This document shows positions 16,807 through 26,589 of a stretch of DNA of 64,000 nucleotides, piece by piece. The notes beneath the pieces were generated by a model, which worked only from the letters and a program-made list of their open reading frames with translations, was not told the origin of the DNA and did not search any database. The stretch is from Chelatococcus asaccharovorans (GTDB taxonomy: Bacteria > Pseudomonadota > Alphaproteobacteria > Rhizobiales > Beijerinckiaceae): contig NZ_QJJK01000011.1 of assembly GCF_003201475.1 (NCBI RefSeq), positions 235,489-299,488 on the forward strand, in the 5' to 3' direction. The stretch's first letter is position 1, and each line of letters begins with the position of its first letter. Made by a program: the position numbers and the translations under genes.

Positions 16807-18713
16807 GCAGAAGCTTTGTCCATCTCACCCGGCGCGGCCTCATTCAGGCGGGATCGGCATTCGCCGGCGCGACGCTCGCGGCACGCTCCGGGCTCGCCCA
16901 GACCGGGAACGGCGCCACCGGCGGGACGGCGGAAGCCGGCGAGATCACGCGCCATGGTCTCTCTGCGTTCGGAGATCTGCTGTATCCCGCCGATTTCAAA
17001 CATTTTTCCTATGTGAATCCTGAGGCCCCGAAAGGCGGCACGCTTTCGCTGCAGCTCAAGCAGAGCATCGGCAACCAGGCCTTCGACACCTTCAACACGT
17101 TGAACGTCTACGTGCTGAAAGGCGACGGCGCGGCCGGTGTGCCGGAGACCTTCGACACCCTGATGGCGACGAGCCAGGACGAACCGGACGCGCTCTACGG
17201 CCTTCTGGCCCATTCCGTCCATGTCTCGGCCGACAAGCGCACCTACAGCTTCCTGCTGCGGCGCGAGGCCCGCTTCCATGACGGCTCGCCGGTCACCGCC
17301 CATGATGTAGCCTTCTCCATGGCCGTGCTCAAGGACAAGGGACATCCGACATTCCGCGCCCTCCTGACCGAGCTTGAGGAGGTGAGGGCCGACGGAGACT
17401 ATACGGCGGTGGTCAGGCTCTCGCCGCGGCATAACCGCGATCTCCATCTGATGATCGCGACCCTGCCCGTCTTCTCCAAGGCCTATTGGGATAAACGCGA
17501 CTTCGAGGCGGCGACGCTGGAAGCGCCGCTCGGCTCGGGGCCGTACCGCGTCGGTCGCTTCGAGCAGGGCCGCTTCATCGAGTTGCAGCGGGTCGCCGAT
17601 TACTGGGGGCGCGACCTGCCGGTCAATGTCGGGCACAACAATTTCGACCGCATCCGCTACGACTATTACCGCGATCGCGAGGTCGCCTTCGAGGGCTTCA
17701 AAGCCGGCACCTACAACTTCAACGAGGAATATACGGCGCGGATCTGGGCGACGGGCTATGATTTCCCGGCCTTTCGCCAGGGGCGCGTGAAGCGCGAGAA
17801 GCTCGAGAGCGGCGCTGCCATCCCGACACAGGGCTGGCACTTCAACCTGCGCCGCGAGATGTTCGCGGATCCGCGGATCCGTGAGGCAATCGGACTGGCA
17901 TTCGATTTCGAATGGACGAATGCCAATATCATGTTCTCCTCCTACAAGCGCCTGACCTCCTATTTCCAGAACTCGGACAATACGGCGCAAGGCCTGCCCT
18001 CGCCGGAGGAGCTGGCGCTTCTCGAGCCTTTCCGCGACAAGCTGCCGGCGGACGTCTTCGGCGAGCCCTTCACGCCGCCGGTCTCCGACGGCTCCGGCTC
18101 CGATCGAAACCTTCTCCGCCGGGCGGACCAACTCTTGCGGGAGGCCGGCTGCAAGCGCGAGGGCGCCATCCTGCGCCTGCCGAACGGCAAGCCTTTCGAG
18201 ATCGAGTTTCTTGATTCAACGCCGGTCCTGCAGCCGCACACGCAGCCCTTCCAGGCCAATCTGAAGCGCCTCGGCATCAACGCCCGCTCACGCATCATCG
18301 ATGCCGCGCAATACCAGCGGCGCACCAACGATTTCGATTTCGACATCGTCTCCAGCGCACTGGGCGGCAGCCTGACGCCAGGCGATTCGCTCCGCGTTAT
18401 CTATGGCTCCGAGGCGGCACGAACTCCCGGCTCGCGCAACTTCAGCGGCATCGAGAACCCGGCGATCGATCATCTCATCGACGTCATCGGCAATGCCAGG
18501 AGCCGCGACGACCTCAAGGTCGCCTGCCGGGCGCTCGACCGTGTGTTGCGCGCCGGCCGCTACTGGGTACCCATGTGGTACCGCTCAGAGCGATGGCTTG
18601 CCTATTGGGATGTCTTTTCCCGACCTGGGACGATGCCTAAACATTCTACGGGCGCGCCGGATACATGGTGGTATGACGAGGAGAAAGCCAAGCGAATCGG
18701 GGCGAAGGGATGA
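16803..18713 (+). CDS. Extracellular solute-binding protein family 5, YejA-like (second copy, Tat-like signal)
   Basis: A 636-residue paralogue of the preceding protein, starting with GTG at 16803 inside the previous stop. The N-terminus has a twin-arginine-type pattern (LTRRGLIQAGSAFAGATLAA) instead of the Sec-type signal of its partner, so it may be exported folded via Tat. Shared blocks are FKHFSYVNPEAPKGG, LRREARFHDGSPVTAHDV and EAPLGSGPYRVGRFE. Having two binding proteins feed one importer suggests a wider substrate range; that is inference. A 65-bp gap separates it from yejB. Confidence 0.88.
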   Translation: MSRSFVHLTRRGLIQAGSAFAGATLAARSGLAQTGNGATGGTAEAGEITRHGLSAFGDLLYPADFKHFSYVNPEAPKGGTLSLQLKQSIGNQAFDTFNTLNVYVLKGDGAAGVPETFDTLMATSQDEPDALYGLLAHSVHVSADKRTYSFLLRREARFHDGSPVTAHDVAFSMAVLKDKGHPTFRALLTELEEVRADGDYTAVVRLSPRHNRDLHLMIATLPVFSKAYWDKRDFEAATLEAPLGSGPYRVGRFEQGRFIELQRVADYWGRDLPVNVGHNNFDRIRYDYYRDREVAFEGFKAGTYNFNEEYTARIWATGYDFPAFRQGRVKREKLESGAAIPTQGWHFNLRREMFADPRIREAIGLAFDFEWTNANIMFSSYKRLTSYFQNSDNTAQGLPSPEELALLEPFRDKLPADVFGEPFTPPVSDGSGSDRNLLRRADQLLREAGCKREGAILRLPNGKPFEIEFLDSTPVLQPHTQPFQANLKRLGINARSRIIDAAQYQRRTNDFDFDIVSSALGGSLTPGDSLRVIYGSEAARTPGSRNFSGIENPAIDHLIDVIGNARSRDDLKVACRALDRVLRAGRYWVPMWYRSERWLAYWDVFSRPGTMPKHSTGAPDTWWYDEEKAKRIGAKG

Positions 18714-18778
18714 GCTTGATGACCAGGCGAGGGCGGCAGTTCCAGCGAGCAGCCATGACGGCGAAGGTCGCACGCTGA

Positions 18779-19873
18779 ATGCTGGCCTATATCGCCCGCC
18801 GCATCCTCCTCATGATCCCGACGATCCTCGGGATCATGCTGATTTCCTTCATTCTCGTGCAATTCGCCCCCGGCGGCCCGGTCGAGCGCATCCTCGCCCA
18901 ATTGCAGGGCACGGATGCGGGTGCGCTCTCGCGCATCGGAGGGGGCGGTGGGGATTTCGGCAGCCAGGGCGGAGCCGGCGGCGGCTCGTCGAACTATCGT
19001 GGCGCCCAGGGGCTCGATCCGGCCTTTATCGCCCAGCTTGAAAAGCAGTTCGGTTTCGACAAGCCGGCCCACGAGCGCTTCCTGAAGATGCTCGGCGACT
19101 ACGCCACCCTCGATTTCGGCAAGAGCTATTTCCGCGACGTCCCCGTCATCGATCTCATCAAGGAGAAATTGCCCGTCTCCATTACGCTCGGCTTGTGGAT
19201 GACGATCCTGTCCTATGCGATCTCCATCCCGCTCGGCATATCCAAGGCCGTCCGGGATGGCTCGCGCTTCGATATCTGGACCTCGGTGGTCGTCATCATC
19301 GGCTATGCCATTCCGAGCTTCCTCTTTGCCATTCTCCTGATCGTGCTCTTCGCCGGCGGCTCGTTCTGGCAGATCTTTCCCCTGCAAGGGCTCGTCTCCG
19401 AGAACTGGGCGAGCCTCAGCTGGCCTGAGCGTATCCTCGACTATTTCTGGCATATCACGCTGCCGATCACGGCCATGGCGCTCGGCGCCTTCGCGACCTC
19501 CACGCTTCTGACGAAGAACTCGTTCCTCGACGAAATCCGCAAGCAATATGTGCTGACGGCACGCATGAAGGGGCTGACGGAGCGACAGGTGCTCTACGGC
19601 CATGTCTTCCGCAATGCCATGCTGATCGTCATCGCGGGCTTCCCCGGCGCCTTCATCTCGGCCTTCTTTGCGGGCTCGCTCCTCATCGAGACCATCTTCT
19701 CCCTGGATGGGCTGGGGCTCCTGTCCTTCGAGTCCATCGTCAACCGCGACTATCCCGTCGTCTTTGCCAATCTCTTCATCTTCTCCCTGCTCGGCCTCGT
19801 GGTGAACCTCATTTCCGATCTCACCTACACATGGATCGATCCGCGCATCGACTTCGAGACGCGGGAGGTTTGA
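18779..19873 (+). CDS. yejB: Microcin C/oligopeptide ABC transporter permease YejB
   Basis: This 364-residue inner-membrane permease has six or so transmembrane helices. It begins [20 protein letters not shown] and includes the Gly/Ser-rich periplasmic insertion ending [10 protein letters not shown] (about 58-84), which is also present in E. coli YejB. The ABC-permease EAA-type loop is at about 258-280 ([21 protein letters not shown]). The C-terminus [11 protein letters not shown] matches the YejB ending. It forms the importer channel with YejE. The gap to yejE contains a short palindrome. Confidence 0.95.
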   Translation: MLAYIARRILLMIPTILGIMLISFILVQFAPGGPVERILAQLQGTDAGALSRIGGGGGDFGSQGGAGGGSSNYRGAQGLDPAFIAQLEKQFGFDKPAHERFLKMLGDYATLDFGKSYFRDVPVIDLIKEKLPVSITLGLWMTILSYAISIPLGISKAVRDGSRFDIWTSVVVIIGYAIPSFLFAILLIVLFAGGSFWQIFPLQGLVSENWASLSWPERILDYFWHITLPITAMALGAFATSTLLTKNSFLDEIRKQYVLTARMKGLTERQVLYGHVFRNAMLIVIAGFPGAFISAFFAGSLLIETIFSLDGLGLLSFESIVNRDYPVVFANLFIFSLLGLVVNLISDLTYTWIDPRIDFETREV

Positions 19874-19995
19874 CGATGCCGAGATCGATGCCGAGATCCT
19901 GGCAATATCCGGAAGCGGTCATCAAGCCGGTTGCCGTGCACCGCGTCGCGCGCCTTGCCATCGGAGGTATGACGGCGAAAGATGTCCGCGTTTCC

Positions 19996-20018
19996 CCCTC
20001 TCCCCGGCCGGGAGAGGG
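19996..20018. repeat. Short palindrome between yejB and yejE
   Basis: CCCTCTCCC (19996-20004) pairs perfectly with GGGAGAGGG (20010-20018) around a 5-nt loop. There is no T-run, so it is more likely a REP-type repeat or an mRNA-stabilising hairpin than a terminator. It sits 19 bp before the yejE start codon. Confidence 0.7.
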
Positions 20019-20036
20019 CTGGAGCGAGGGCGGGCG

Positions 20037-21209
20037 ATGAACGAAGCGGCCCTTCCCCGCGAAATGCCGGCGCCGGCACAGCGCCTCGCCCCGCCATTGC
20101 CGCGCCGCGGCGGGCTCCTCAATCTCTCGCCGATCAACCTGCGCCGGCTCGCCAATTTCAAGGCCAACCGCCGCGGCTACTGGTCGTTCTGGATCTTCGC
20201 CGTCGTCTTCGTGGTGACGCTGTTCGCGGAATTCATCGCCAACGACCGGCCCATCATCGCCTTCTACAAGGGCGAACTTCTGTTTCCGGTCTTCGTGGAT
20301 TACCCGGAAGAGAAGTTCGGCGGGTTCCTGGCGCAGACCGACTACCGTGCGTCCATCATCGCCGACGAGATCAAGGCGAACGGCTGGATGATCTGGCCGC
20401 CGATCCGCTTCACCTATTCCACCCACAATCTCGACCTGCCGGTGCCGGCGCCCTCGCCGCCGACCTGGATGCTGACCGACGCCCAGTGCCGCCCCATCGC
20501 CGAACGAACCGGCGGCAGCACGTGCTGGGATATCGAGTGGAACTGGCTCGGCACGGATGACCAGGGCCGCGATGTCCTCGCCCGCATCATCTACGGCTTT
20601 CGCCTGTCGGTGCTGTTCGGGCTCACGCTCGCAATCATCTCGTCCGTCGTCGGCATCATCGCGGGCGCCGTTCAGGGCTATTTCGGCGGCTGGACCGACC
20701 TCGTCCTGCAACGGATCATCGAGATCTGGAACTCCATCCCCTCGCTCTATCTGCTGATCATCATATCGGCGGTGATCACACCGGGGTTCTTCGTACTCCT
20801 CGGGATCCTGCTGCTGTTCTCCTGGGTGGCGCTCGTCGGCGTGGTCCGCGCGGAATTCCTGCGCGCGCGCAATTTCGAATATGTGCGGGCTGCGCGGGCG
20901 CTGGGGCTCTCCAACATCACCATCATGTTCAAGCACCTGCTGCCGAATGCGATGGTGGCGACGCTGACCTTCCTGCCCTTCATCCTCAACGGCTCCATCA
21001 CGACCCTGACCTCGCTCGATTTCCTCGGCTTCGGCCTGCCGCCGGGCTCGCCCTCGCTGGGCGAGCTCCTGAACCAGGGCAAGGCCAATGTGCAGGCCCC
21101 GTGGCTCGGCCTGTCCGGCTTCTTCGTCATCGCCTTCATGCTGTCGCTGCTGATTTTCATCGGCGAGGCGGTGCGCGACGCCTTCGATCCGCGCAAGACC
21201 TATACATGA
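20037..21209 (+). CDS. yejE: Microcin C/oligopeptide ABC transporter permease YejE
   Basis: This 390-residue second permease has a long N-terminal cytoplasmic stretch and a first helix (YWSFWIFAVVFVVTLFAEFI, about 55-74). A periplasmic domain contains TDYRASIIADEIKANGW and a pair of cysteines (DAQCRP, STCWDIEW). The core of five helices contains the EAA loop (ARNFEYVRAARALGLSNITIM). DDQGRDVLARIIYGFRLS is a hallmark of DppC/YejE-type permeases. The ATG at 20037 follows a GAGGGCGGGCG ribosome site. It is 10 bp from yejF, so coexpression is expected. Confidence 0.95.
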   Translation: MNEAALPREMPAPAQRLAPPLPRRGGLLNLSPINLRRLANFKANRRGYWSFWIFAVVFVVTLFAEFIANDRPIIAFYKGELLFPVFVDYPEEKFGGFLAQTDYRASIIADEIKANGWMIWPPIRFTYSTHNLDLPVPAPSPPTWMLTDAQCRPIAERTGGSTCWDIEWNWLGTDDQGRDVLARIIYGFRLSVLFGLTLAIISSVVGIIAGAVQGYFGGWTDLVLQRIIEIWNSIPSLYLLIIISAVITPGFFVLLGILLLFSWVALVGVVRAEFLRARNFEYVRAARALGLSNITIMFKHLLPNAMVATLTFLPFILNGSITTLTSLDFLGFGLPPGSPSLGELLNQGKANVQAPWLGLSGFFVIAFMLSLLIFIGEAVRDAFDPRKTYT

Positions 21210-21219
21210 GGCCGCCCGG

Positions 21220-22869
21220 ATGACCGCCAACGCCACATCCGCGCAAGGCCCCCTGCTCTCCGTCGAGGATCTGTCGGTCGCCTTCCGGCAGGACGGCAAG
21301 GAGACGCTGGCCGTCGATCACGTCTCCTTCACGATCGCACCGGGCGAGACGGTCGCGCTCGTCGGTGAGTCGGGCTCGGGCAAGTCCGTCACCGCCTTGT
21401 CGATCCTGAGGCTCCTCGCCTATCCCGCAGCGCGCCATCCATCCGGCCGCATCCTCTTCAAGGGCCGCGACCTCATGGCGCTCAACGAGGATGAATTGCG
21501 GCAGGTACGCGGCAACGACATCACCATGGTGTTCCAGGAGCCGATGACTTCGCTCAATCCGCTCCACACCATTGAGCGCCAGATCGGCGAGATTTTGCGG
21601 CTGCACAAGGGATTGAGCGGCACGGCCGCGCACAGGCGCATTCTCGAATTGCTCGAACTCGTCGGCATCCGCGATGCGGAAAGCCGGCTCGATGCCTATC
21701 CCCACCAGCTCTCGGGCGGGCAGCGCCAACGCGTGATGATCGCCATGGCGCTCGCCAATGAGCCCGATCTCTTCATCGCGGACGAGCCGACCACCGCGCT
21801 CGACGTGACGGTGCAGGCGCAGATCCTCAAGCTTCTGGCGGACCTGAAAAGTCGTCTTGGCATGGCGATGCTGTTCATCACCCACGACCTTGGCATTGTC
21901 CGCAAGATCGCCGACCGCGTCTGCGTGATGACCGGTGGGCGGATCGTCGAGGCCGGGCTGGTCGAGGAGATCTTCACGCGGCCGCAACACCCCTATACGC
22001 AGAAGCTTCTCGCAGCGGAACCCAAGGGGGAGCCGCACCGCGCCGATCCCGCAGCGCCCATCGTCGTGGAAGCCGGGCCGGTGAAGGTCTGGTTCCCCAT
22101 CAAGCAGGGCTTCCTGCGGCGGACCACGGGTTATGTGAAGGCCGTCGACGGCATTTCGCTAACCGTGCGCGAGGGAGAGACCGTCGGCGTGGTCGGCGAA
22201 TCCGGCTCGGGCAAGACGACGCTCGGCCTCGCTTTGCTCCGGCTCATCCGGTCCGAAGGCCCCATCGTTTTTCTTGGCAACCGCATCGACGGCCTGTCCT
22301 CGCGCGCGGTGAAACCGCTGCGCCGCGACATGCAGGTGGTATTCCAGGACCCTTATGGGTCGCTCTCGCCGCGCATGTCCGTCGCCGAGATCGTCGAGGA
22401 AGGCCTCCTCGCGCAGAAGCGCGGGCTCAGCTATGAGGATCGCCGCGAGGTCGTCGCCCGCGCGCTCATCGACGTCGGGCTCGATCCCGCGACGATGGAT
22501 CGCTATCCGCATGAATTCTCCGGCGGGCAGCGCCAGCGCATCGCGATCGCCCGCGCCATGGCGCTCGAGCCGCGCTTCATCGTGCTCGATGAACCGACTT
22601 CGGCGCTGGACATGTCGGTCCAGGCCCAGATTGTCGACCTCCTGCGCGCCTTGCAGGATGCGAAGAAGCTTGCCTATCTCTTCATCAGTCACGATCTGAA
22701 GGTCGTGCGGGCACTCGCCTCGTCGGTCATCGTCATGCGCGATGGCGTCGTCGTCGAGCAGGGCGATGCGCAGAGCCTTTTCGCCAACCCGCGTGAAGAC
22801 TACACCAGGGCGCTGTTCGCCGCTGCGTTCTCGCTGGACACGGCAGACGGCAGCGCGGTGCGGGAGTAG
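21220..22869 (+). CDS. yejF: Fused double ABC ATPase YejF
   Basis: A 549-residue protein with two complete nucleotide-binding domains in tandem, powering the Yej importer from the cytoplasmic side. The first has Walker A GESGSGKSVT (about 50-59), signature LSGGQRQRV and Walker B LFIADEPTTALD. The second has GESGSGKTTL (about 326-335), FSGGQRQRI and FIVLDEPTSALD. Oligopeptide-type C-terminal segments follow each ATPase domain (QHPYTQKLLAAEP; NPREDYTRALFAAAF). With two binding proteins, YejB and YejE this completes a five-gene importer unit. No regulator gene is adjacent. Confidence 0.95.
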   Translation: MTANATSAQGPLLSVEDLSVAFRQDGKETLAVDHVSFTIAPGETVALVGESGSGKSVTALSILRLLAYPAARHPSGRILFKGRDLMALNEDELRQVRGNDITMVFQEPMTSLNPLHTIERQIGEILRLHKGLSGTAAHRRILELLELVGIRDAESRLDAYPHQLSGGQRQRVMIAMALANEPDLFIADEPTTALDVTVQAQILKLLADLKSRLGMAMLFITHDLGIVRKIADRVCVMTGGRIVEAGLVEEIFTRPQHPYTQKLLAAEPKGEPHRADPAAPIVVEAGPVKVWFPIKQGFLRRTTGYVKAVDGISLTVREGETVGVVGESGSGKTTLGLALLRLIRSEGPIVFLGNRIDGLSSRAVKPLRRDMQVVFQDPYGSLSPRMSVAEIVEEGLLAQKRGLSYEDRREVVARALIDVGLDPATMDRYPHEFSGGQRQRIAIARAMALEPRFIVLDEPTSALDMSVQAQIVDLLRALQDAKKLAYLFISHDLKVVRALASSVIVMRDGVVVEQGDAQSLFANPREDYTRALFAAAFSLDTADGSAVRE

Positions 22870-22941
22870 GAAGCCGCCCGTGGGTTCCGTGTAAGGTCGG
22901 ATGGTCGAATCCGGCACATGCCTCGGCCCCGGCCAGCGCTG

Positions 22942-23113
22942 ATCCCTCCCCCATTGGGGGGAGGGGGCCTCGCCCCAGCGAGGCCGGGTGGGGTCACCAG
23001 GCCGGGAGCCATGCTCCGCGGGCCGTGCAATTGTTGCTCTCTGCCGGTCCGGTCAGCATCAGGTCGCCCCCACCCGGCGCCTGCGGCGCCACCCTCCCCC
23101 TTCAGGGGAGGGA
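22942..23113. repeat. ~172-bp composite palindromic element, copy 1
   Basis: The ends ATCCCTCCC and GGGAGGGAT are inverted, each end forms its own GC-rich hairpin, and the arms contain GCCTCGC...GCGAGGC on one side and GGCGCCTGCGGCGCC on the other. The ~70-bp middle is similar to that of a second copy at 58761-58933 of almost equal length. The remainder of the 515-bp gap before the phosphomutase (22870-22941, 23114-23384) shows no gene. Confidence 0.85.
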
Positions 23114-23384
23114 TCAGCGCGGCGCACGCGAGGGCCAGCAGGGCGGAAATCGAAATAGCAAGGGCGAGCTCCGCCGCTCCGTGTCATTCCCGGCGAAGGT
23201 CGCAGGCCAGAGGGATGGGGAACCCGACCCGCATGACGCCGCCCCCCGGACGGGCATGAAATCGTCCCTTTCATCGCGATGTTAAACGTCGCGTTCATCA
23301 TGCCTTTGCCAAACACGCATCCGCGCGTATGGTCCTGTCTGCGATGAACGTTCACGTTTCTTGCTGTCACAACAAGTGGTGCCC

Positions 23385-24884
23385 ATGTTTCCAAAGCCCC
23401 GGACGTCCCTCACCCCCAATACCTATGACTACGAGTCGCTGCCGCTGGTGAAGCCGACGGGCTTCCGCGAATACGACGCGCGCTGGTTGTTCCAGAAGGA
23501 AATCAACCTCATGGGGGTGCAGGCGCTGGGCATCGGCCTCGGCACGCTTCTGCACGAGCTCGGCACCAAGCCGGAAATCGTCACCGGGCACGACTTCCGC
23601 GGCTATTCCTCCTCCATCAAATATGCCCTCATCTCCGGCCTCATGGCGGCCGGCATCAAGGTCAAGGACATTGGCCTCGCCATGTCGCCGATGGCCTATT
23701 TCGCCCAGTTCGATCTCGACGTGCCGGCGGTCGCCATGGTCACCGCCTCGCACAACGACAATGGCTGGACCGGCGTGAAGATGGGCGCCCAGCGCCCCGT
23801 GACCTTCGGTCCCGAGGAGATGGGCCGGCTGAAGGAGATCGTCCTATCCGGAGATCTCAAAACGCGGGACGGCGGGGGCTACGAGTTCATCGAGAATTTC
23901 CCTGCCCGTTACATCGCCGACCTGACCAACCGGCCGAAGCTCAAGCGCCGCCTCAAGGTCATCGCCGCCTGCGGCAACGGTACGGCTGGCGCCTTCGCGC
24001 CGCAGATCCTCGAGGCGATCGGCTGCGAAGTCGTGCCGCTCGACACCGAGCTCGACCATTCCTTCCCGCGCTACAACCCCAACCCCGAGGACATGAAGAT
24101 GCTTCATGCCATGGCGGACAAGGTGCGCGAAGTCGGCGCGGACGTGGCGCTCGGCTTCGATGGCGACGGCGACCGCTGCGGCGTGGTCGACAATGAGGGT
24201 GAGGAAATCTTCGCGGACAAGATCGGCGTGATGCTGGCGCGCGACCTCTCCACGCTCCATCCCGGCTCCACCTTCGTGGTCGACGTGAAATCCACCGGGC
24301 TCTTCGTGACCGACCCCGTGCTCATCAAGAACGGCGTGAAGGCGGACTACTGGAAGACCGGCCACAGCTATATCAAGCGCCGGGTGCGTGACCTCGACGC
24401 GCTCGCCGGCTTCGAGAAATCCGGCCACTTCTTCTTCAATGCTCCTGTCGGCCGCGGCTATGACGATGGCCTCGTCACGGCGCTTGCCGTCTGCGACATG
24501 CTCGACCGCAACCCCGGCAAGTCGATGGCCGACCTCTATCGCGAGGTGCCGAAGACCTGGGGCACGCCGACCATGGCCCCGCACTGCGCCGACGAGGTGA
24601 AATACGAGGTGGCCAATCGCGTCGTGAAGCGCTTCGAAGCCATGCATGCCGCTGGCGAGACCGTCGCCGGCCAGCCGATCCGCGATCTTATCACGGTCAA
24701 TGGGGTGCGCGTCGTCTCGCAGGACGGCACCTGGGGCCTGGTGCGCGCATCTTCCAACAAGCCGGAACTCGTCGTCGTCATCGAGAGCCCGGTGTCGGAA
24801 GCGCGCACGCGCGAGATGTTCAAGGCGATCGACGACGTGCTTCGCGAGAATCCGGAGGTTGGCGCCTATAACCAGACCTTCTGA
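23385..24884 (+). CDS. Phosphomannomutase/phosphoglucomutase
   Basis: This 499-residue alpha-D-phosphohexomutase interconverts hexose 1- and 6-phosphates for polysaccharide and sugar-nucleotide synthesis. It has the active-site phosphoserine loop TASHNDNGWTG (about 124-134), the metal-binding GFDGDGDRCG (about 255-264), and the sugar-binding GYDDGLVTAL segment with FEKSGHFFF before it. The C-terminal phosphate-binding domain contains VRASSNKPELVV. ATG 23385 (MFPKPRTS) is chosen over a TTG at 23361 because it matches the family start. ManB/AlgC-type dual specificity is likely but unproven. No operon partner is seen; a 10-bp hairpin follows. Confidence 0.92.
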   Translation: MFPKPRTSLTPNTYDYESLPLVKPTGFREYDARWLFQKEINLMGVQALGIGLGTLLHELGTKPEIVTGHDFRGYSSSIKYALISGLMAAGIKVKDIGLAMSPMAYFAQFDLDVPAVAMVTASHNDNGWTGVKMGAQRPVTFGPEEMGRLKEIVLSGDLKTRDGGGYEFIENFPARYIADLTNRPKLKRRLKVIAACGNGTAGAFAPQILEAIGCEVVPLDTELDHSFPRYNPNPEDMKMLHAMADKVREVGADVALGFDGDGDRCGVVDNEGEEIFADKIGVMLARDLSTLHPGSTFVVDVKSTGLFVTDPVLIKNGVKADYWKTGHSYIKRRVRDLDALAGFEKSGHFFFNAPVGRGYDDGLVTALAVCDMLDRNPGKSMADLYREVPKTWGTPTMAPHCADEVKYEVANRVVKRFEAMHAAGETVAGQPIRDLITVNGVRVVSQDGTWGLVRASSNKPELVVVIESPVSEARTREMFKAIDDVLRENPEVGAYNQTF

Positions 24885-24939
24885 CGGACCGGGCCGAACA
24901 GGCACGGCCGACGGAATGGTCAGCCAACCCCGCACCCAA

Positions 24940-24970
24940 GCCGGAAAGCCGCCCATCGCCGCTTTCCGGC
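24940..24970. other. 10-bp hairpin between phosphomutase and methyltransferase genes
   Basis: GCCGGAAAGC (24940-24949) is exactly complementary to GCTTTCCGGC (24961-24970), with an 11-nt loop. There is no T-run. It ends 18 bp before the methyltransferase start codon, so it could be a weak terminator or a leader hairpin affecting that gene. Confidence 0.45.
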
Positions 24971-24988
24971 CATCAAGGGGAACTGGCC

Positions 24989-25816
24989 ATGGATACTGAA
25001 CGAGAGGTTGCCAGCCACTACAGCCGCGAAGGCCTCGAAGCCTCCATTCTGGATGCGCTCCGGGCGACCGGCGCGGATATCGACAATCTGTCATCCGCCG
25101 ACCTTCGCGGGGCTGACGAATTCCACCTCGGCTGGCATGCGGCAACCGCCGCCCTTGCAAGCGACCTTGGGCTGACAAAGGGCGAGCACGTGCTCGATGT
25201 CGGTTCGGGGATTGGCGGGCCGGCTCGCTATTTCGCCGAAACCTGCGGCTGCATCGTATCCGGCATAGACCTCACCGAAGATTACGTCACCGTCGCGACG
25301 GCCTTGACGCAGCGATGCGGCCTCAGCGACAAGGTATCGTTCACCCAGGCGAGCGCACTCGCGCTGCCCTTCCCGTCCGGCCACTTCGATGCCGCGACGC
25401 TCATCCATGTGGGAATGAACATTCCCGACAAGACCACGCTTTTTTCGGAGATCCGCCGGGTCTTGAAGCCGGGCGGCCGATTTGGCGTTTATGACGTCAT
25501 GCGCCTGGACGATGTGGAGCTGCCGTTCCCTATGCCCTGGGCGCAGACGAGCGCAACAAGCCATGTCGAGCGTCCCGATACCTATCGCAATGCCCTTGAG
25601 GACGCCGGCTTCGTCATTACCGCGGCGCATGATCGCTCCGCGCTGGCGCTCGATCTCGCAAAAGCCATGCGGGCGAAGGTTGCTAAAGACGGCGCGCCGC
25701 CGCTCGGCCTGCACCTGCTGATGGGCCCGGCCGGTGGGCAGCGTATGGAGAATGTGCTGGGCGCCCTGCAAAGGGGGCATATCGCTCCTGTCGCGCTGAT
25801 TGCGCGCGCGATTTAG
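24989..25816 (+). CDS. Class I SAM-dependent methyltransferase
   Basis: A 275-residue Rossmann-fold methyltransferase. Motif I is HVLDVGSGIGGPARYF (about 67-82), the acidic ribose-binding residue is in GIDLTEDYV, motif II/III is SFTQASALALPFPSGHFD, and RRVLKPGGRFGVYD is the usual post-motif III helix. The layout resembles glycine-betaine or tocopherol-type small-molecule methyltransferases, but no substrate can be assigned. An AAGGGG site precedes ATG 24989. It converges with the HAD gene with a 4-bp overlap. Confidence 0.87.
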   Translation: MDTEREVASHYSREGLEASILDALRATGADIDNLSSADLRGADEFHLGWHAATAALASDLGLTKGEHVLDVGSGIGGPARYFAETCGCIVSGIDLTEDYVTVATALTQRCGLSDKVSFTQASALALPFPSGHFDAATLIHVGMNIPDKTTLFSEIRRVLKPGGRFGVYDVMRLDDVELPFPMPWAQTSATSHVERPDTYRNALEDAGFVITAAHDRSALALDLAKAMRAKVAKDGAPPLGLHLLMGPAGGQRMENVLGALQRGHIAPVALIARAI

Positions 25817-26445
25817 ACGGAAAACCCCGAAGCCTTGAGCGCATCGGCGAAGAGCTCCGGCTTCCTGAACAGATGGGCGGTAAAGCCCATCGCCTGCGCC
25901 GTCGCGATATTGTCCGGGTTGTCGTCGACGAACAGGCATTCCGCCGCCGTAAGCCCGTTCTGCTCCAGGAAGAGCGAGAAGATTGCAGGGTCCGGCTTGA
26001 CGAGCCGGACCTCGCCGGAAACCACGATGCCATCGAAGTCGGCAAGAAACGGAAAGCGCTCCCGCGCGATCGCAAATTTGTCCGCTGAGAAATTGGTGAT
26101 GGCGTAGGTCGGCACACCCGTGCTCCGCAGGGCGCCGAGCAAGGCGACGGTCCCGTCGATCGCATGCGGCACCATCTCACTCCAGCGCGTATCGAAAGCA
26201 GCGATTTCCGCGCCCCAATCCGGGAAGAGCGCGGTCCGCTCGGCGACAGCCTCGGACCAGGGACGGCCGCGATCCTGCTCCAAATTCCAGGCAGGCGTAC
26301 AGACCTCGGCGAGGAATTGCTCCATGCGTGCCTCGTCGGCGGCGAAGATCTTGCGATAGAGATGCCGCGGGTCCCACTCGATAAGAACCGCGCCGACGTC
26401 GAAGACGACGACACGTGGTCGGGATCGTTCAGCCCGCATCGTCAC
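25813..26445 (-). CDS. HAD family hydrolase (YihX-like phosphatase)
   Basis: A 210-residue haloacid-dehalogenase-type phosphatase. Motif I is VVFDVGAVLIEWDP with the nucleophile Asp16; the second position is Gly instead of the usual Asp, as in E. coli YihX and soluble-epoxide-hydrolase N-domains. Motif II is YAITNFS, motif III the Lys in VRLVKPDPAIF, and motif IV LFVDDNPDN. The helical cap between motifs I and II places it in HAD subclass I. The likely substrate is a small phosphate ester; sugar phosphate is a guess from the YihX resemblance. Confidence 0.87.
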   Translation of the reverse strand: MTMRAERSRPRVVVFDVGAVLIEWDPRHLYRKIFAADEARMEQFLAEVCTPAWNLEQDRGRPWSEAVAERTALFPDWGAEIAAFDTRWSEMVPHAIDGTVALLGALRSTGVPTYAITNFSADKFAIARERFPFLADFDGIVVSGEVRLVKPDPAIFSLFLEQNGLTAAECLFVDDNPDNIATAQAMGFTAHLFRKPELFADALKASGFSV

Positions 26446-26589
26446 AATCGTCCATCCCTGCAGCGACCTCGTTGCCGAATGACCGCGCCGGCTATGACCT
26501 GCGCAGCTTGAATGGCATTCCCGCAGCGCGCAGGTTTGCCGCCTCGCTCTAGCGGAAACGGGGGCGACATTCCACCTGTTTGCGCAAAG

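Noticed and set aside
19996..20018. Terminator between yejB and yejE
   Set aside because: The palindrome lacks a T-run and lies in the middle of an operon whose products must work together; treated as a repeat.
22870..23384. Possible small genes in the 515-bp gap
   Set aside because: All frames there run through the palindromic repeats and lack ribosome sites.
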